Both the position numbers and the translations under genes were made by a program. The notes beneath the pieces were generated by a model. That model ran no database searches, was not told where the DNA came from, and saw only the letters and a list, made by a program, of their open reading frames with translations. From positions 57,795,540 through 57,859,539 of the forward strand of contig OX359265.1 in the NCBI GenBank assembly GCA_947179155.2: a stretch of DNA of 64,000 bases. Direction: 5' to 3'. The stretch is from Hedera helix (taxonomy: Eukaryota > Streptophyta > Magnoliopsida > Apiales > Araliaceae). Of this stretch, positions 60,601 to 64,000 are shown piece after piece. How positions within the stretch are numbered: position 1 is the stretch's first letter; every line of letters begins with the position of its first letter.

Positions 60601-63600
60601 TCGTTGTTGAATTCTTTTCCTAGAGAAGAAGTTCCCGCTGGACCAGATTATCAAGCTGATGTCCCAGTATGGGATCCGGAGGTTATCAAGCAAAATTCTA
60701 AAAGTTCCACCTATGGTGGTGGTGTTGATGATGGCGAGGAAATGAAGGGGGCTTGTGTCATACCCATTACTGACTTAGACTTTTCAGCTGATACTAATAA
60801 GACTAAAGATGGTAGACCAGATTACAGCTGTTTGGATGATGGTTCTGTTAGATATGTGAAACAGCTTGACAAGAAGGCTACCTGTGTTGGTGAGAAGAAT
60901 GTCTTGATTTTTTATCTTGGTGGTGATACTCTTGATGTGTCCCTTCTGACTATTGAGGAGGGCATATTTGAAGCAAAAGTCACGGTTGGTGACACCCAAC
61001 TTGGAGGCAAGGACTTTGACAATAGGATGGTGAACCATTTTGTTCAGGAGTTTAAACGGAAGGACAAGAAGGACATCACTGGAAATGCAAGAGCTCTTAA
61101 GAGGCTTAGGACCTCATGTCAAAGGGCTAAGAGAACTCTATCATCCACTGCTCAGACAATCATTGAGATCGACTCTTTGTTCGAGGGCATTGATTCTACT
61201 CGACTATTACCCGAGCCAGATTTGAGGAGCTTAACATGGATTTATTTAGGAAGTGTATGGATTCTGTTGAAAAATGTTTGAGGAATGCTAAGATGGACAA
61301 GAGCACTGTCCATGATGTTGTTCTTCTTAGTGGTTCTACTAGGACTCCCAAGGTTCAACAGCTATTGCAGGAAGTTAGTGGAGTTTTAGTTGAAGCAGTC
61401 CAATTCCAGATTCCAGTACCGGCTTCAGATAAAGAGGGACAATATAATTCTGTTGCTAGTGATGATAGTCACCTTGGAAGAGTTATGGAACAACTAATTT
61501 TTTGGGTGAGCAGAATTGAATATATTTGCTTGAGGTCTGAAGAGAACATGCTAAAACCTATAAATAGCATGGAGGATGAATAAAATGATGTTGGGGTACC
61601 AGTGAAGGATTTAAAACTTGATGTTAACATGAAAGATAGAAATGATGACAAGGGGCTTACTGCTCTGCACTATGCTGCTTCCATAGGATTTGTAGAAATC
61701 TTGCAACTGTTAATTTCAAAAGGTGCTGTAGTAGAAACGAAATCAATGGAGGGCACACCACTACAATGTGCTTTAGGACATGAAAATAAGAAAGCTAATT
61801 TTTCTTCGTTGATCTTATCAGTTATTTTCGAGTCACAAGAATGCATGGATCTTTTGCTTGAGGCTAGAGCTAATCCGGACATGGTTTCCTGTGGAGTTAC
61901 ACCTTTAGGTGCTGCAGTTTTGCTAGGGAATAGAGTAGCTATAACTCGTTTGTTGAAAGCTGGAGCAAATGCTAATGCTACCAAATGGGATGGTGTAACC
62001 CCATTAGAAATGATTGCTTTGTTGAATGGGGAGAACTATGAGGATGTGATGACGATTCTTTTCCCAATGACTCGTCGTATTCCAAGTATTTTGGAATGGA
62101 CCATCGATGGAATAGTAAATCATGTCCAAACAAATGAAGCTATGCAGCAGAAAGAGCTCAAGAGGAAAGAACACTTCTCAACATTAAACTCAAAGGGAAG
62201 ATACTTCTTTAAGAGACATGACAATATGAAGGCAGTGTATTGGTACAGTGAGGCAATCACTGCTGATCCATCCGATGCAATTGTATTATCAAATAGGAGT
62301 CACAGCTATGCTCGCTTGAATGAGGGAATCCTTGCTCTTGCTAATGCTGAAGCTTGTATTAAGATAAAGTCAGATTGGGCAGCGGGGCACTACATAGCTG
62401 AGGTTAGCCTCTTTTGTTTGTGGAAAGAAACTGTTGGAGGGTAATCACCATTTTATGAGCATAGCGAAGAATGTTATGAGCAAAATAAGAAGTGTGTAGC
62501 TTGATGGACAACCAATAATTTGCTATTTTCAGCATAAAGGGTTCCCAAAAGTAGCTTTCCATTTTATGAGTAATGATGAAGATTATCTCAGTTTGGCAAT
62601 TGAGAATGGAAACCCTCATAGTGTAATTGTTACGGCCAAGGAAGTTGATAAGAAATTTCGTGCAATTATTAAACAGTATGAAAGAAATAATCCTTGAGGT
62701 CAAGGATTGATTAAAGGAGGAAGTAATGTCAAGAATTAAAGTTACGAGAAACACAATCATTTAGCATTAGTTTGTTATGCCACGTGTCATTTGTTTATTG
62801 GGTAAGTTTGTTGTCATCTTTTCATTAGGTCAGTTTGTTATAGCAGCAGGGTGTTAGGCCTATAAAATGCAACATTGGTGTAAGAAGAAGGCATTGAATG
62901 ATGATATGAATTTTCTTTTCCAGTTTCATTTTCAGTCCATTTACCTTTCTGCAAGTTTTTCTTCTTTCTGCAAATTAGTTCAGAATTGTTAGCAATCCTA
63001 ACAAAGTCCAGATCATGACACATCATTATGCAAATTAGGACTCTGATATCAAAAGAAACATCTCTCTCTTTTTGCTTTTTTGAATTGTCATTTGATAATT
63101 ATATAGCTCTCAATTCAATACCAATTAGGACATGACTAATATTCTTTTCTAAATTCTACATATATAAATACAAAATTCATTATGAGGACTCTCCAAATAA
63201 TTAATTTTTTTTTAAAATTATATCAAGTAATCCTAATTTCAGCCAATCAAATCAACCCTTCTTTTGGGTGGAAAACAGAGGTAGTCAAAGAAACATACGA
63301 TAAACGAATCGCATAACCTAACGATGAACAAACCAACGTATGCGCAAATTTCCAACAAAAGGAAAAAAAACCCACAAAAGTTGCAAAAGAAACCCACAAA
63401 TCTAAAGACGAAATTAATCGAGAAAATTATTATCTTTACTGGGTATTCAAGGGTAATTTCTCACCTCAATAAAATAGGGACAAAGATCATGAACAAGAGC
63501 ACGAATATTGAAATAGGCAGAATCGCGGATGTTAACATCTCTTAGCTTTCTCTTCCTTCCGTTCTTCTTATTGTTGTTATTTTGTGGAGGAAGAAGTGAA

Positions 63601-63662
63601 TGTGGGTGGGGACGTGTTGGGTCTGGTTGAGCTCTGTTTGGACTTGGAGGAAGAGGCGGCAT
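57666..63662 (-). CDS. unrecognised plant gene with a retrotransposon in its first intron; frame partly broken
   Basis: Three likely exons on the minus strand. 63662-63465 encodes 66 residues: a Pro-rich start, a basic NNNNKKNGRKRKLRD stretch, then YFNIRALVHDLCPYFIE, followed by GTGAGA. 58630-58584 encodes TPEFWDCKAANEIRT, ending at a GTGAGT donor. 58081-57666 encodes MKLVMDFYKQMQIEGNKREK, a stop, then in the same frame PPLPERNHGKEHF and the C-terminal block GSYIVGGSVSGLNFITF. Exons 2 and 3 join in phase, but exon 1 (phase 0) does not join exon 2 directly, so a small exon may be missing or unseen. The TAG in exon 3 (about 58018) suggests decay or an unmodelled splice. I do not recognise a function. 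The retroelement at 58971-63020 lies between exons 1 and 2. Confidence 0.5.
58971..59266 (+). repeat. left LTR of the gene-carrying retrotransposon
   Basis: 296 bases, TG...CA ends. TATAAAA at 59107 and a pyrimidine-rich stretch near 59157-59215 are plausible LTR promoter and leader signals. A CCACGTGTCA motif (59024) resembles a G-box/ABRE-type element. Confidence 0.95.
59107..59113 (+). promoter_or_regulatory. putative TATA box of the left LTR
   Basis: TATAAAA following TTAGGCC. It is conserved at the equivalent position in the right LTR. Confidence 0.55.
59270..59281 (+). promoter_or_regulatory. primer-binding site (initiator tRNA-Met type)
   Basis: TGGTATTAGAGC begins four bases after the left LTR. 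It matches the common plant primer-binding site TGGTATCAGAGC at 11 of 12 positions. Confidence 0.85.
59431..60890 (+). pseudogene. captured proline-rich protein gene piece (segment 1 of the chimeric frame)
   Basis: Starts at ATG 59431 with MADPNYHQPPVPPPPGPIWF and runs through Pro/His/Ser-rich sequence (HDHSPLPPPPNHKP), then REDWAAKARAWVATK, YPQSQFTSVGRMEENQYP and SFNFGYVIDGQLPF, and a less distinctive acidic stretch to about 60890. It is one frame throughout, with TAG at 59728-59730 and TAA at 60541-60543. The organisation (PPPP-rich start, REDWAAKA-type motif) resembles plant proline-rich/formin-binding-like proteins, but I cannot name the parent. No introns are evident, so capture through RNA is likely. 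Confidence 0.7.
60890..61380 (+). pseudogene. captured HSP70 nucleotide-binding-domain piece (segment 2)
   Basis: The frame continues without a break into HSP70: EKNVLIFYLGGDTLDVSLLT, EEGIFEAKVTVGDTQLGGKD, FDNRMVNHFVQEFKRKDKKD, LKRLRTSCQRAKRTLSS and IEIDSLFEGID. A frameshift with loss of two residues follows near 61195, and then MDLFRKCMDSVEKCL, AKMDKSTVHDVV, SGSTRTPKVQQLLQEVSG. This is about 160 residues of subdomains IIA/IIB of the ~380-residue ATPase domain. The phosphate-loop signature DLGGGTFD has become YLGGDTLD, losing the Mg/phosphate-contacting Asp and a loop Gly, so this piece could not hydrolyse ATP. Family identity is certain. Confidence 0.93.
61381..62697 (+). pseudogene. captured ankyrin-repeat / TPR protein piece (segment 3)
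   Basis: Same frame as the second half of the HSP70 piece. After a linker of unknown origin and a TAA at 61581-61583, it reads VKDLKLDVNMKDRND, then ankyrin repeats (GLTALHYAASIGFVEILQLL, GTPLQCALGHENKKA, CMDLLLEARANPDMVSCGVT, TPLGAAVLLGNRVAITRLLK) and an ILEWTIDGIVNHVQTNEAM spacer. A TPR region follows (SKGRYFFKRHDNMKAVYWYS, AITADPSDAIVLSNRSHSYA), ending at 62444. A possible unspliced intron (GTTAGC at 62403 to TTTTCAG at 62532) precedes a last coding remnant, VAFHFMSNDEDYLSLAIENG, to 62697. Plants have ankyrin-TPR proteins of this layout; their function is mostly unknown. An insertion (NFSSLILSVIF) disrupts one ankyrin repeat. Confidence 0.85.
62713..62726 (+). promoter_or_regulatory. polypurine tract
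   Basis: AAAGGAGGAAGTAA directly precedes the right LTR, the place where plus-strand DNA synthesis is primed in LTR retrotransposons. Confidence 0.75.
62727..63020 (+). repeat. right LTR of the gene-carrying retrotransposon
   Basis: 294 bases, about 98% identical to the left LTR. The differences include a 2-base deletion after CATTTAGCATTAG and scattered transitions. Confidence 0.95.
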
Positions 63663-64000
63663 TGTTTATGAAGTTTCCACAGTTACAGGCTTTGTTTCTC
63701 TAATCGATCAATGGGCTAATCATTGGCACCAGGGTTTAAGGCACTACTAGTAAACAAATCAGGGTAAATTTATTTATTTATTTATTAATAAATTAGCTGT
63801 ATTTAAAAAAAAATTAAATATGACGTTTTATTGTTATATTAGTATAATAGTCTGCGTAAGATATGGACTTTTAATAATAATTATTTATGTTAAAAATAAT
63901 TATATTTTAATCTTGTATTGAAAACAAAATTTTATAGCGAAAGTGAAAAAAATTATAATAATTAATCATTTTAAATGAAATTACTAATAAATTTTATAAA
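63663..64000. other. 5' flank of the unrecognised minus-strand gene
   Basis: Immediately upstream (minus strand) of the start codon at 63662. GC content is higher near the start, then it is AT-rich to the window end. No TATA box that I would defend. Confidence 0.4.

Larger units (their letters stand above)
58971..63020 (+). mobile_element. non-autonomous LTR retrotransposon carrying host-gene pieces (4.05 kb)
   Basis: Two direct LTRs (58971-59266 and 62727-63020) begin TGTCAAGAATTA and end CAGATCATGACA, with the perfect 5-bp target duplication CATCA at 58966-58970 and 63021-63025. Next to the left LTR is TGGTATTAGAGC, one base from the TGGTATCAGAGC complement of initiator tRNA-Met. Before the right LTR is the purine tract AAAGGAGGAAGTAA. 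The LTRs differ by about six substitutions and one 2-base indel, roughly 2%. The interior shows no gag, reverse transcriptase or integrase. It carries proline-rich, HSP70 and ankyrin-TPR coding pieces in the element's sense direction. It would need proteins from an autonomous relative to move. It is antisense to the host gene whose intron it occupies. Confidence 0.95.

Overview
The window is eukaryotic nuclear DNA from a flowering plant, most likely an asterid eudicot. It is AT-rich, has short exons with GT-AG introns, plant-type transposons and typical plant gene families. The species cannot be fixed from the sequence alone. Five loci look like ordinary host genes: a GT90 O-glucosyltransferase (+, 9518-14946), an actin-depolymerizing factor (-, 25981-27156), a PAR1-family secreted Cys-rich protein (-, 34211-35196), the RNA polymerase III subunit RPC3/RPC82 (+, 46627-56594, 14 exons), and an unrecognised gene on the minus strand (57666-63662) whose first intron holds a retrotransposon. 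A tRNA-Cys(GCA) gene (-, 46404-46475) lies head-to-head with the RPC3 gene.

The left 9 kb is repeat: the end of one long LTR (1-1619), an AAT/ATT microsatellite, a four-unit ~327-bp tandem array, and a 4.95-kb solo LTR (3933-8882) inserted into a CGGATA-rich, hAT-like element. From 16 to 25.5 kb is a decayed disease-resistance-type region: a collapsed LRR receptor-like protein (RLP) remnant (16005-16391), a well-bounded hAT transposon (16528-19890) whose transposase carries two stop codons, and a nearly full-length RLP pseudogene (22266-25455) with at least two frameshifts.

From 28.7 to 37.2 kb there is an intron-containing beta-tubulin pseudogene. It is split by a 1.1-kb insert flanked by a 156-bp direct duplication, and the insert has a second copy at 36128-37246. 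From 38.2 to 46.4 kb come a 111-bp tandem duplication, a 524-bp fold-back element built of GTTAAC-rich subrepeats, and two nested solo LTRs, each with its own perfect 5-bp target duplication. The RPC3 introns hold a Stowaway-like MITE, a Tourist-like MITE and a 721-bp hAT-like element.

The most unusual object is at 58971-63020. It is a compact LTR retrotransposon (296/294-bp LTRs, CATCA target duplication, tRNA-iMet-type primer site) with no gag or pol that I can recognise. Its interior is a string of host-like coding pieces: a proline-rich protein, part of an HSP70 nucleotide-binding domain, and an ankyrin-TPR protein. These pieces lie almost in one reading frame, as if a chimeric ORF of about 1,000 codons once existed.
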